A stretch of 64,000 bases of DNA from Odontesthes bonariensis (Eukaryota > Chordata > Actinopteri > Atheriniformes > Atherinopsidae), in contig NC_134507.1 in the NCBI RefSeq assembly GCF_027942865.1, positions 35,269,711-35,333,710 of the forward strand. The letters run 5' to 3'. The notes under the pieces were generated by a model, which did not search any database, was not told where the DNA came from, and saw only the letters and a list, made by a program, of their open reading frames with translations. Below, one piece after another: positions 10,303 to 19,183 of the stretch (positions within the stretch are counted from its first letter, which is position 1; each line of letters opens with the position of its first letter). The position numbers and the translations under genes are program-made.

Positions 10303-10550
10303 TTTTTCTCTCTGCATGTCTTTTGTTGAAACATCTGTTGTGACACAGATTTCTGAATAATTTGCATCCTATTCTAATACAAAGCTTTTATACTAGTCTC
10401 ATGCCATTACTACATGGAACAATTTACTATTAATATCCTATAGTTATACAGATTTATAACTATAGTAATGCAATCTTGTCAGCCTCTGTGCTTTTTTCCC
10501 CTCTATAACTTGTAAACTAAACAACTGGTTATACTATACAGGCAGGCTTT

Positions 10551-10551
10551 G

Positions 10552-10596
<45 letters not shown>

Positions 10597-10609
10597 CTGT
10601 CTGTGTGTG
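10551..10609. repeat. (GT)n microsatellite
   Basis: Near-continuous GT dinucleotides with TTTGT and CTGT interruptions, ending just before a splice acceptor (TTTACAG) at 10616. Confidence 0.9.
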
Positions 10610-10616
10610 TTTACAG

Positions 10617-13584
10617 AAGCAAATGGATCCTCTGATGCCTGTGCTGTCCATCCTGGACACAAGCTTCCCTAAGGACAGGCAGCAGTGTGTGCTTGGGATG
10701 ACCAAGGAGGCCAAGGACTTCCTTAAGGCACATGCACGGGACCGTGAGACAGTGGACAGTAGGCTGAGAGACTCAGACAAGGCTTACAAAGAAGGTGAGA
10801 AGAGTGCATGCACAACCCTGTGCTTACAACTGCACTACTGTCTAGACATGATTACTTTAATTTTGTTCCCCCTTATTTATCTGTCTACAGCTTTGAAGAA
10901 ATGCCAGATCGTCACACCCTCTCCAACTGAGGCGCAAGTCCTGGGGCAGCTGGTGATGACCTTTGGCCAGTACACCAGCAAGAGCTTCAAGTGGCTGGTC
11001 GAGAATGATGTCGGCTACTGCAAATAGTAAGTGATCGCCATGTGAATAGTGTTATAAGTTAATAGTACTGTATCACTATGTTACATTACTATGCCATTTC
11101 AGCATCGTCGACCGCCACATGAAGGAGATGAGGCACCCTGAGAAGAAGAAGACCATCAACGACGAGTGGCTGAAGGAGCAGCTGGTCAAGTACGCGCACC
11201 TCTTCACCACCGTCTCGTGCCACCTGGAGGTGAATGTGGACCGGGCCATCTATGGACAGGGGAGGTTCAAGTCGTTCACCTACCTGGAGATGTGGCAGTG
11301 GTACAGCCTGCACAAGAGGCTCCTGGCGGATCCTCAGGCTGGCAGCGACGCTGAGAGGAAGAGGGCGCAGGAGGCCTACACGTCGGTGACACAGTGGCTC
11401 ATCATGAAGGAAGATGACATCAATTCAAAGGCCCTCAAGAGGTTCAGAAAGTACATTCTGGACAAGGAGGTATGTGTGCAGGTGAACATGTGTATAAAGG
11501 AATAACATAACAAATGTATTCATCCATCCATCCATCCATCCATCATCTTCCGCTGGTCCGGGGATCGGGTCGCGGGGGCAGCAGCTTGAGCAAAGAGACC
11601 CAGACGTCCCTGTCCCCGGCCACTTCCTCCAGCTCTTCTGGGGGGACCCCGAGGCGTTCCCAGGCCAGCCGAGAGACATAGTCTCTCCAACGTGTCCTGG
11701 GTCTTCCCCGGGGCCTCCTCCCAGTGGGACGGGCCCGGAACACCTCACCGGGGAGGCGTCCAGGAGGCATTCTCACTAGATGCCCGAGCCACCTCATCTG
11801 ACTCCTCTCGATGCGGAGGAGCAGCGGTTCTACTCCGAGCCTCTCCCGGATGACCGAGCTTCTCACCCTATCTCTAAGGGAGAGCCCAGACACCCTGCGG
11901 AGGAAACTCATTTCGGCCGCTTGTATTCGCGATCTCGTTCTTTCGGTCACTACCCACAGCTCGTGACCATAGGTGAGGGTAGGAACATAGATTGACCGGT
12001 AAATCGAGAGCTTCGCCTTCTGGCTCAGCTCCTTCTTCACCACGACGGGCCGGTGCAGAGCCCGCATCACTGCAGACGCCGCACCGATCCGTCTGTCAAT
12101 CTCCTGTTCCATTCGTCCCTCACTCGTGAACAAGACCCCGAGATACTTGAACTCCTCCACTTGGGGAAGGATCTCATTCCCGACCCGGAGAGGGCATTCC
12201 ACCCTTTTCCGGTCGAAGACCATGGTCTCGGATTTGGAGGTGCTGATTCATGTATTCAGCAAAACTGAAATGTAATATTCCTCCTAATACCTCAGCAGGG
12301 TGTAGCCACTCCTTCCACCGCGTCTGCTTCCTCCAGCAAGCCCCCAGCAGCATCTGCAGCAGCAGCACCACCCACCACCAGCAAGGCCCCTCCATCACCT
12401 CCTCCTCCTGCACCTCCCTCCATCACCAGCAAGGCTCGTCCATCAGCCACACCTACCTCCACCACAAAGCCCCCTTCAGCACCAGCAGCAGCAGCAGCAT
12501 CCCCCACCTCCACCACGAAGCCGAAGAAGAAGGCCTCCTCCAAGTCGGCTGCCCCAACACCCCGTGCAGCTGTGCCCACCTCTTCACCGGTACCCTCCTT
12601 CTTTGCGCCCCGTCCATCAGCCACCACTGCCAGCTCAGCAGACCCCAGCTGGGAAGACGACGCTCTGCTTGTGGAGGCTCTGTCCACCTACGAAACACAA
12701 GGTACATATTCATTTAACACAAGTTGTATTAGTTTACTGGCTAATAGCACACAGATCGTGCATGTCACATCCAGTGGGCTGCTGTAATGAAAAGCCTCAT
12801 TCCACAGTGTGGATATACTATAATCAATGTGTTTTGGGTTTTTTTGTATTTACAGAGAGCCAGTCACAGGAGGCAGTTGGTGGTGAAGACGCCATCCTGT
12901 TTGAAGGATGGCACAAATCCTGGGAGGCTGAGGACAGCGGGCTGCCCGAGCAAGACATTAAGTGGCTGAAGGAGGATGAGGAGAGGGGGCTCTTTCTGAA
13001 GCCGCGGCCCTTCTCTGACATGTACGGCAGGAAGAGGTGGAGGAAGATCCTGAAGAGTGAAAAGATGTGGTTCCACCCTCCCGAGATGCCCGGTGTGGTG
13101 GATGGCAGCACGGTCCCCGTGGCAGACAGTTTCTTCCGACACCGCGTCTTCTTCTGGAGGCCAGTTGGTGTGTGGCGCTACAGCGTCCGCTGCACCGAGC
13201 CCGGCTGCCCTGCCAAGGACAACCCGAAGGCTTTCCTGTACCGCTGTGGCTACGGCAACAAGGTGAGGCCCATCTGTGACATCAACGGCTGGTAAATGAC
13301 TGATACTGAGGCCCAGTGACTGATCTTGACTTGTCTGAACTTTTTTTTTCTCTTATCTTTGATGTCCCTATGTTGTTGTTTGTGTATATAGTTTCCTGAT
13401 TGCACTCCTACATGCACATGTATATAGTTCTCATTTTTATTGTTCACTTACACTTGATTTCTTGTTTGTTCCCATATCTGCTGTTGCACATGGCTCTGTC
13501 TCCTGTCTGCCCACTGCTCCTGGTCAGTCAGTCTGTCTCTGTCTCACACACACACACTCTCCCTCCACCTCCACCTCCACGTCA

Positions 13585-13627
<43 letters not shown>

Positions 13628-13735
13628 CCTCACACACTTAATTTCAAATGTCTTGTCATGAAAAATGTGCACTATACATGTCTTAACTTTGTTTACTAAA
13701 TGAGAATGCACTTGAATAAATGCACTTCAGCCCTT
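10617..13735 (+). CDS. Multi-exon host gene resembling fish DUF6729-type proteins
   Basis: Five exons can be placed by splice signals and continuous frame: 10617-10794 (ATG at 10623), 10891-11026, 11103-11469, 12296-12701 and 12856 onwards. The first three encode a soluble region with FKWLVENDVGYCKYIVDRHM and WLKEQLVKYAHLF. Exon 4 is a low-complexity Ala/Pro/Ser/Thr/Lys linker. Exon 5 has WHKSWEAEDSGLPEQD and then FFWRPVGVWRYSVRC, two Cys pairs and GYGNKVRPICDINGW, which recalls the DUF6729 region of fish proteins (from memory). The frame ends at TAA 13293-13295, and a poly(A) signal AATAAA lies at 13715-13720. A donor-like GGTAAAT overlaps the stop, so the coding part could continue into exons that are not here; family proteins usually extend beyond this point. 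Upstream 5' exons are also possible. Function unknown. Confidence 0.6.
11514..12247 (-). mobile_element. RTE-clade (Rex3/Expander-like) LINE, 5'-truncated
   Basis: The minus-strand frame 12223-11543 encodes the C-terminal part of an RTE-type ORF2: VEEFKYLGVLFTSEGRMEQE, AKLSIYRSIYVPTLTYG and RRPRGRPRTRWRDYV. It ends close to a (GATG)n tail (CATC repeats at 11519-11543 on the plus strand), which is typical of the Rex3 group. The reverse-transcriptase core and endonuclease are missing. It lies in the intron between exons 3 and 4 of the host gene. The open frame suggests a fairly young insertion. Confidence 0.85.
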
Positions 13736-14497
13736 AAAGTGCCTTGAATCGCAGTAGCAGTGTGTTGTGTCATTTCCAAGTCAACACTTTCAATGTTCTC
13801 CTTCAATCTATTCATTATAATGTAACCTACCAGTAATTATAATCATTCATGATATACCATCATCTGTAATAATAAACACATGAACAGCATACAACTGTGA
13901 AGAAATAAAAAAAGTTTATTGACTTAATAGACAATGTTGCAGAGGTAACAGTGTGTCATTTCCCCCATAATCAATGTCTCCATCACCATGTAGGCCTCAA
14001 ACCAGCGGGTCGACGTATGGAAAGACAAAAATAAGAGCTTTAGAGGTTTTGTTTACATTCACATCCACATGTTTCTGAAAATAGCCACACCAATTAGTCT
14101 CATGTCTTTTTTTAACCACCTTTTTCTTTTTTTCATACAATACCAAGTACCAGCTGGTGGGTGAAAATTAATAAATCACTCAAATGAAGTGATCAATAGA
14201 CAGCAATGCAAGCATTAAAACACGATTCTATGTCCAACACTCCCAATTAGACAAAACACTTGTATAAAACGATCATTTAAGTCGTATTTTGTACATTTCC
14301 CTAGATTCACCCTGAAACAAAACTTCACCACATGGCCTGGCAGCTTTTGACAGCTAATTGACCAATAGTACAGCATGCCCATGATTTCCCATCCCTCCCT
14401 CTCCATGGATTTGATTGACAAATCTTTTACCCAATAATATGCCTTATTTGTCCTAAAGTCTAAATCCGATTTTGCACTTTGTACGAGCTGAGGGCCT
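13301..14497. other. 3' UTR of the host gene, then no recognisable gene
   Basis: The first part (to ~13735) is the UTR of the preceding gene, with a CA stretch near 13545 and a (CT)n run at 13590-13625. From 13736 to 14497 the DNA is AT-rich. I see no exon, RNA gene or repeat that I can name. Confidence 0.6.
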
Positions 14498-14852
14498 TGC
14501 CAAGGGATATTCACATTATACAGTCAAATCAGGGGAGAGCGCGAACGCAGTCCCCCACTACCAGAAATTATGCAGTCGAGATTCCCACATTTGGGGAATT
14601 CGCAAGGGTCAGTACAGCCGGTGTGCAATGGCTGAGCCTCGTCCTGGGTGAACCACCTTCTTGATCATGGTGTCTCCCCTGCCAGGTAAGTATGAGTTGG
14701 AACTGTCAGAGGCTGACACCTCTTTTCCAGGTGCCTCACTCGGCCGGACGGTGCAGCAAATTCAACTGTCTGCAGTGCCATGCCAGCAGCTAACCTGAAT
14801 CTGAAAAGCTTGCAGATTAAAACAGTCCGGCTTTTCTTCATCTTTCTGATCT
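14498..14852 (-). repeat. Isolated piece of the U1 repeat unit
   Basis: It matches the U1 array unit on the opposite strand, from the downstream flank (GGGATATTCAC region) through U1 to the upstream AAAAGCCGGACTG region. It ends where a ~31-bp minisatellite begins. This is the only U1 unit outside the main array and is inverted relative to it. Confidence 0.88.
14530..14693 (-). ncRNA. U1 snRNA
   Basis: A complete 164-nt U1: 5' end ATACTTACCTG that pairs with splice donors, Sm site ATTTCTGG and 3' end CTCTCCCCTG. It differs from the array consensus at one site (GACACC for GATACC near nt 22), a variant also seen in array copies 7, 9 and 10. Its upstream promoter region is retained as far as about 160 bp. 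Confidence 0.93.
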
Positions 14853-14867
14853 TCTAGATGATAAAAT

Positions 14868-14909
14868 AAAGCATTTCAGGTGGTTTAGTTAATAAAATTA
14901 AGCATTTAA
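14868..14909. repeat. ~31-bp minisatellite, first block
   Basis: Units of the form AGGTGGTTTAGTTGATAAAA followed by TTAAGCATTTC. This block is cut by the MITE at 14910. Confidence 0.75.
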
Positions 14910-15327
14910 AGCTGCAGTCGGCAAGTTTTCAAAATTCCGAGTCTAAAGTCGGAAAATTTGAACTGATACAACTTTCAGGTCCCTCCCCCAACCTCTAACA
15001 AGCTCCGAATCGCCCCCCAAACCCCTCCCCCTCTGTGGACGAGGTTGTGCACGTGAGTTCACACCAGTTTGAGCGCACACAAGCTGGGGCAGACTCACGC
15101 TCAGCAGCGTGTGCACAAGCTGTGATTGACAGGTAGGATTCCTCCACCCTAACTTGATTGGTTAAAAAACAGCCGGGAGCGCTCGGTTTTTGTAAGCATG
15201 ATTACAGGCTTCAGAGGGAGCTACAGATTTCGTTATTTTTCCTAAACAGACTATTTAATATTCTACTTCCAGAATCCCATGACAGTTCAAGCTAATATGA
15301 CTTAAAAAAAAGTTGCCGACTGCCGCT
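14910..15327. mobile_element. MITE with TTAA target duplication
   Basis: A 418-bp non-coding element with terminal inverted repeats (AGCTGCAGTCGGCAAG at the left; the right end reads CTTGCC-like/GCCGACTGCCGCT in inverse), flanked by TTAA on both sides (14906-14909 and 15328-15331). TTAA duplication is typical of the piggyBac superfamily. No transposase is encoded. It sits inside a minisatellite unit. Confidence 0.7.
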
Positions 15328-15515
15328 TTAAGGTGGTTTAGTTGATAAAATGAAGTACTTGAGATGGTTAAATCCATGAAAATGAAACATTTGATGTGGT
15401 TTTGTTGATAAAATAAAGCATTTCAGGTGGTTTAGTTGATCAAATTAGGCATTTCAGGTGGTTTAGTTGATAAAATGAAGTACTTGAGGTGGATTAAACC
15501 ACCTCAAGTACTTCA
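15328..15515. repeat. ~31-bp minisatellite, second block, ending in a perfect palindrome
   Basis: Repeats of AGGTGGTTTAGTTGATAAAA with variants. The block ends in a hairpin with 17-bp perfect arms (15476-15492 and 15499-15515) and a 6-base loop, ATTAAA. The right arm overlaps the 3' end of a U5 copy. Confidence 0.8.
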
Positions 15516-15627
15516 CCCGCAAAGGTAAAGCCTTCCAAAAATAGAAACAACTCATTAATGTTGCTCTCCACGGAAGTCTTTAGTAAAAGGCAAAAGACTT
15601 GTACGTTATGAAGAGAAACCAGAGTAC
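15509..15627 (-). pseudogene. U5 snRNA copy with altered 3' end
   Basis: The U5 loop, arms and Sm site are present on the minus strand. The final two bases are replaced by the palindrome, and the conserved CGCCTTTTACTAAAG reads TGCCTTTTACTAAAG (C to T). About 80 bp of normal U5 upstream DNA remains, then breaks off around 15690 into a fragment of the U1 unit. Its promoter block is changed (CTCATCATGGGG for CTCACCGTGGGG). It is probably not functional. Confidence 0.75.
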
Positions 15628-15689
15628 GAGTAGTTGACACTGCGGGAGCAGTGCATCAGGCTAGTTGGCATAGCCACCTTCCCCATGAT

Positions 15690-16110
15690 GAGCTTTGCTT
15701 GGTTGAGACAATCCGGCTTTTCTTCATCTTTCTGATCTTCTAGAAAATTCCTAAAGAAATTTGATGGGTGCCAATCTACTGCCCGCCCAATAAAAATTTT
15801 TTTTAGTTTAGTTAAAGTCGAGAGTCTCTTGTCACATAAACTTTGAATGAGGTCTCTGTGATGTCGGATGGCTGAGTTATGGCAACTCCAAAATAGGGCA
15901 GTTTCTGGCATTTAGGCAAAAGTGCCTTCTTTTTCACTCCTATAACCATGGGTATTAATCCTGATAGAAATATCTTGAACAACCCCTATAAAGTTGAGAG
16001 TCTCCTGTCACATATAAACTTTGAATGAGGTCTCTGTGATGTCGTATGACTGAGTTATGAGGCCTCCAAAACAGGGCTTTTTTTTTTTTTAGCATTTTTG
16101 GCTCGTTAAG
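15690..16110. repeat. U1-unit scrap and an imperfect ~190-bp direct repeat
   Basis: 15700-15742 repeats the AAGCCGGA/AAGATGAAG region of the U1 unit in inverse. Two similar segments follow, at about 15813-15920 and 15990-16100, both containing GAGAGTCTC, TTTGAATGAGGTCTCTGTGA and TGAGTTATG. No coding potential is seen. Confidence 0.6.
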
Positions 16111-16114
16111 TATT

Positions 16115-16427
16115 TGACGTGGTTTAGATCATGAAAATGAAACATTTGAGGTGGTTTAGATCATGAAAATGAAACATTTGAGGTGGTTTAGATCATGAAA
16201 ATGAAACATTTCAGGTGGTTTAGTTGATAAAATGAAGCATTTCAGGCGGTTTAGTTCAGAAAGTTTAGCATTTCAGGTGGTTTAGTTGATAAAATTAAGC
16301 ATTTCAGGTGGTTTAGTTGATAAAATTAAGCATTTCAGGTGGTTTAGTTGATATAATTAGGCATTTCAGGTGGTTTAGTTGATAAAATGAAGTACTTGAG
16401 GTGGATTAAACCACCTCAAGTACTTCA
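16115..16427. repeat. ~31-bp minisatellite, third block, with the same palindrome
   Basis: About ten units (TTTAGTTGATAAAATTAAGC with ATCATGAAAATGAAAC variants). It ends in the same 17-bp-arm palindrome (16388-16404 and 16411-16427), again joined directly to a U5 copy. The palindrome plus U5 has therefore been duplicated as a block. Confidence 0.8.
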
Positions 16428-16539
16428 CCCGCAAAGGTAAAGCCTTCCAAAAATAGAAACAACTCATTAATGTTGCTCTCCACGGAAGTCTTTAGTAAAA
16501 GGCGAAAGACTTGTACGTTATGAAGAGAAACCAGAGTAC
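16423..16539 (-). ncRNA. U5 snRNA, last two bases replaced
   Basis: Minus-strand U5 with a normal loop (CGCCTTTTACTAAAG) and Sm site. Only the terminal stem end is changed by the palindrome junction. The upstream PSE-like CTCACCGTGGGG is intact, so this copy may still be transcribed. Confidence 0.8.
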
Positions 16540-16843
16540 GAGTATTTGACACTGCGGGAGCAGTGCATCAGGCTAGTTGGCATAGCCACCTTCCCCACGG
16601 TGAGCTTTGCTTGGTTGAGACGCTCGCTCCTCGGCCGACATGGTAGGAACAATCGGGCCCTATTCAATGGCTGCTTTGTCTTTTACTCTGTGCAAAAGAC
16701 TAGGGGTCTTGAGGCTTTGTTCTGACCGCTCATTGGGTGTAGAGCTTTTTTTCAAGCAATTCTCCCAGTCGGCCCAATCCCAGAGCCATCTCAAAGTGGA
16801 GTTCACTTTCACTCTCTTTTCGCAGACTAAAAGCCAGAGTTTT

Positions 16844-16922
16844 ATCTCAGAAGCTAAGCAGAGTCGGGCCTGGTTAGTACTTCGATGGGGAGACCGCCTG
16901 GGAATACCAGGTGCTGTAAGCC
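16844..16922 (+). pseudogene. Inverted, 5'-truncated 5S rRNA fragment
   Basis: The same 5S nt 43-to-end fragment as in the left array, now on the plus strand because this unit is inverted. It has one extra change (TTCGATGG for TTGGATGG) and faces the 5S gene at 17142. Confidence 0.88.
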
Positions 16923-17141
16923 TTTTGGCTTCTCCAGGCGCATGCAGTTTGACTGCGTCAAATGCAAAGGCAGTCCCTGTTTGACTTTTTGGAACTGCTC
17001 CTTTGTCAGGACAAAGTTAAATGTCTGAGGATCAAAGGCAACAATGACCTGGGACATCTTAGCAGATCCAGGATCAGCAAGATGGATCACAGGGTGATCA
17101 ACAGATGTTTCAACAAAAGACATGCAGAGAGAAGAGAAAAA

Positions 17142-17260
17142 TGCTTACAGCACCTGGTATTCCCAAGCGGTCTCCCATCCAAGTACTAACCAGGCCCGAC
17201 CCTGCTAGGCTTCCGAGTTCGGACGAGATCGGGCGTGTTCAGGGCGGTGTGGCCGTAAGC
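17142..17260 (-). rRNA. 5S ribosomal RNA
   Basis: 119 nt on the minus strand with GCTTACGGCC at its 5' end and a T-run after the 3' end. The A box carries one change (AGCCTAGCAGGGTCG for AGCCAAGCAGGGTCG), which could weaken TFIIIA binding. The C box is normal. Confidence 0.9.
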
Positions 17261-17628
17261 CACAGTCCCCGTGACAAATATGTGTTACATAGGTGCTGGA
17301 ACCATACGTTGCCCCTATTTTACCAGAGAGTTGGCTAGAAAGGCTGATGTTGAGCCTGCACGTCGACTTCCCTGATGTGATTGTTCTCTGCAGCTGAAAA
17401 TGGGACTCTCAGATAACTTAGTGTGTGTCTGTCAAGCTCCTCTGTTCTCTGTGTGTAGTTTTGTGTTCATGGTCATACAGAGAAACCAGGGAAGCTCAAT
17501 CCCACGACGTGCTCATAAGCTGCGTCTTTTCTAAACATTATAGTTCTATTTTAGAAGTCAGAATACAACGGCTCCCTGAAACTACCACCATGTACCGCTG
17601 GTTTTGTTATTTCACAAGAGTTGGGAAG

Positions 17629-17777
17629 AGTGCACCGTTCCCGGCGGCACTGCAGTACCGGGTCGATGCGTGGAGTGAACGGAGCAAGCCCCTTTTTCAA
17701 CCCCTGTGCCTAAAAATCCATTTAATATGTAGTCCTCATATAGAGGACGTATCAGATATTAAACTGATAAGAACAGA
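17629..17777 (-). pseudogene. U2 snRNA 3' part (nt 39-187)
   Basis: The same boundaries as the other LINE-interrupted copies, on the minus strand and abutting a LINE 3' end. No 5' partner follows, because the LINE behind it is truncated. Confidence 0.92.
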
Positions 17778-18887
17778 TTTTTTTTTTCTTTTGAAAAAAT
17801 TTATTGGCAATAATACATCACATTTTCATAAAAACTTCATATTTAAGACATATGTTTTACCTATGAATAAAAACATCAATAAATAAGTGTAATCTGTATA
17901 ACCACATTTAAAACAACAACAATAAAACAAGTTTTTCATGGGATGTTATAGATAAGGTCAATGTTGTCTAAGGTAAAAGTTACATGTGAAGTAGTTCTCA
18001 TGCGAGTAGCAGTTTGTATTGAGTTTCTTTAAAAAGGAGTGCATTAGTTAAAATGCTCTCTTCCAAGTCCATTTTTTGTGCAGGAGCGCAGTGAGTCCCT
18101 ACCCAGGGAAACTCATTTCGCTCCCCCAAACAGTAGGTCTCTCGGGATCCTGTCGTGGTGCTCAGAGGAGATCCCCACCCTGTTGCTCCTTCCCACCTGC
18201 CACACCCGGAGAGCCAGGCCGTCGCTGCTTTGACCTTTTTGTGTGTAGCTCCGGCTCCTTCATCCGAATGGGCACAGAGGCGATTCTTCTTTGTGGATGT
18301 GTCCTAGGCCCGCCGCCTGCAGCTCCGGCCGCTTTAGCCGCCGCTGCGGCCATCCGGATCACAGCCACGGGGGGGATCTGCATGCGCAGCATGCGCAGGT
18401 TGAGATCGCTGACAATCCCCGGGAGTGCATAACGGACCTGACTGGCAGGATCTCATGAGCCACCATCCACGACAGGTCCCGGAGTCTGTTTGGGAGAGCG
18501 GAATGGTTGACGTTGCACCAAACTGTTGAGGGCTCGCCGAACGCGAGCCCACGCACTGGACTCACTGGTTCCCGCTCCTGCACAACAGAAATCAAAGAGC
18601 GGTGGTTTGTTAAAACATGCAACTCCTCTGCCTCCAAGTTAAAATGCTTTAAGAACGTCTGGATAAAAGCATAGGATGGTGGCAGGCTAAAAGACACAGG
18701 CACTTTTAGGTCGGTGGGTAAAATCTTCAGTCTTCTGAGGTAAGAACCCATCCAGAATCATGTCATTGCTTTAGTTTTGGGGTTTCCGGATGGGTCTGTG
18801 GCCTGTAGGATGTGCAGTGTAGTGTATCTGCTTGCTAAAAACAAATAAAAATCAGGCACTCCTTTTCCTCCCTTCTCTTTTTGTTTC
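17778..18887 (-). mobile_element. Keno-type LINE, 3' fragment (copy C)
   Basis: 3' UTR and ORF2 C-terminal coding on the minus strand, with an internal deletion of about 300 bp near 18390 that removes the segment after the CCHC motif. It stops at about 18887 in the [13 protein letters not shown] region of ORF2, where the sequence flips to the 3' end of another copy in the opposite direction. Confidence 0.88.
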
Positions 18888-18929
18888 AATGTATTAGTGT
18901 CAATAAATTTTTTCAAAAGAAAAAAAAAA
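18888..18929 (+). mobile_element. Keno-type LINE, last 42 bp (copy D)
   Basis: Only the extreme 3' end (ATGTATTAGTGTCAATAAAT plus the A tail) remains, on the plus strand, followed by a U2 3' part. Confidence 0.85.
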
Positions 18930-19078
18930 TCTGTTCTTATCAGTTTAATATCTGATACGTCCTCTATATGAGGACTACATATTAAATGGATTTTTAGGCA
19001 CAGGGGTTGAAAAAGGGGCTTGCTCCGTTCACTCCACGCATCGACCCGGTACTGCAGTGCCGCCGGGAACGGTGCACT
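18930..19078 (+). pseudogene. U2 snRNA 3' part (nt 39-187)
   Basis: Head-to-head partner of 17629-17777, with the two U2 remnants pointing away from each other across a LINE-LINE inverted junction. Nearly identical to the other remnants. Confidence 0.92.
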
Positions 19079-19157
19079 ATTCCCAACTCTTGTGAAATAA
19101 CAAAACCAGCGGTACATGGTGGTAGTTTCAGGGAGCCATTGTTTCCTGACTTCTAAA

Positions 19158-19183
19158 ATCGCTTCTCGGCTTTTTGGCTAAGA
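19158..19183 (+). pseudogene. U2 snRNA 5' end (nt 1-26)
   Basis: The U2 start appears only 79 bp after the previous U2 remnant, joined at CTTCTAAAATCGC with no U5, 5S or U2 promoter between, so a whole unit is deleted. It has one change (GGCTTTTTGG for GGCCTTTTGG). LINE copy E follows directly. Confidence 0.9.

Larger units (their letters stand above)
1..10340 (+). repeat. Left tandem array of 5S-U5-U2 units, most with a LINE in U2
   Basis: Three consecutive units repeat the order 5S rRNA (+), truncated 5S (-), U5 (+), U2 (+). The U2 3' parts at 775 and 8100 are 7325 bp apart, which gives the length of a LINE-occupied unit. The third junction (U2 at 9763, 5S at 10184) has no LINE and also lacks about 110 bp of the U2-5S spacer present in the other units. 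Unit homology stops at about 10340, inside the 5S downstream spacer. The same unit occurs inverted at 34757-55033. Confidence 0.9.

Noticed and set aside
9761-10303. Minus-strand 180-codon frame over U2 and 5S
   Set aside because: It is antisense to two structured RNA genes; RNA conservation explains its persistence.
12296-12701. Minus-strand Ala/Gly-rich frame over host exon 4
   Set aside because: It is the mirror of the Pro/Ala/Thr-rich linker exon; splice sites and downstream frame support the plus strand.
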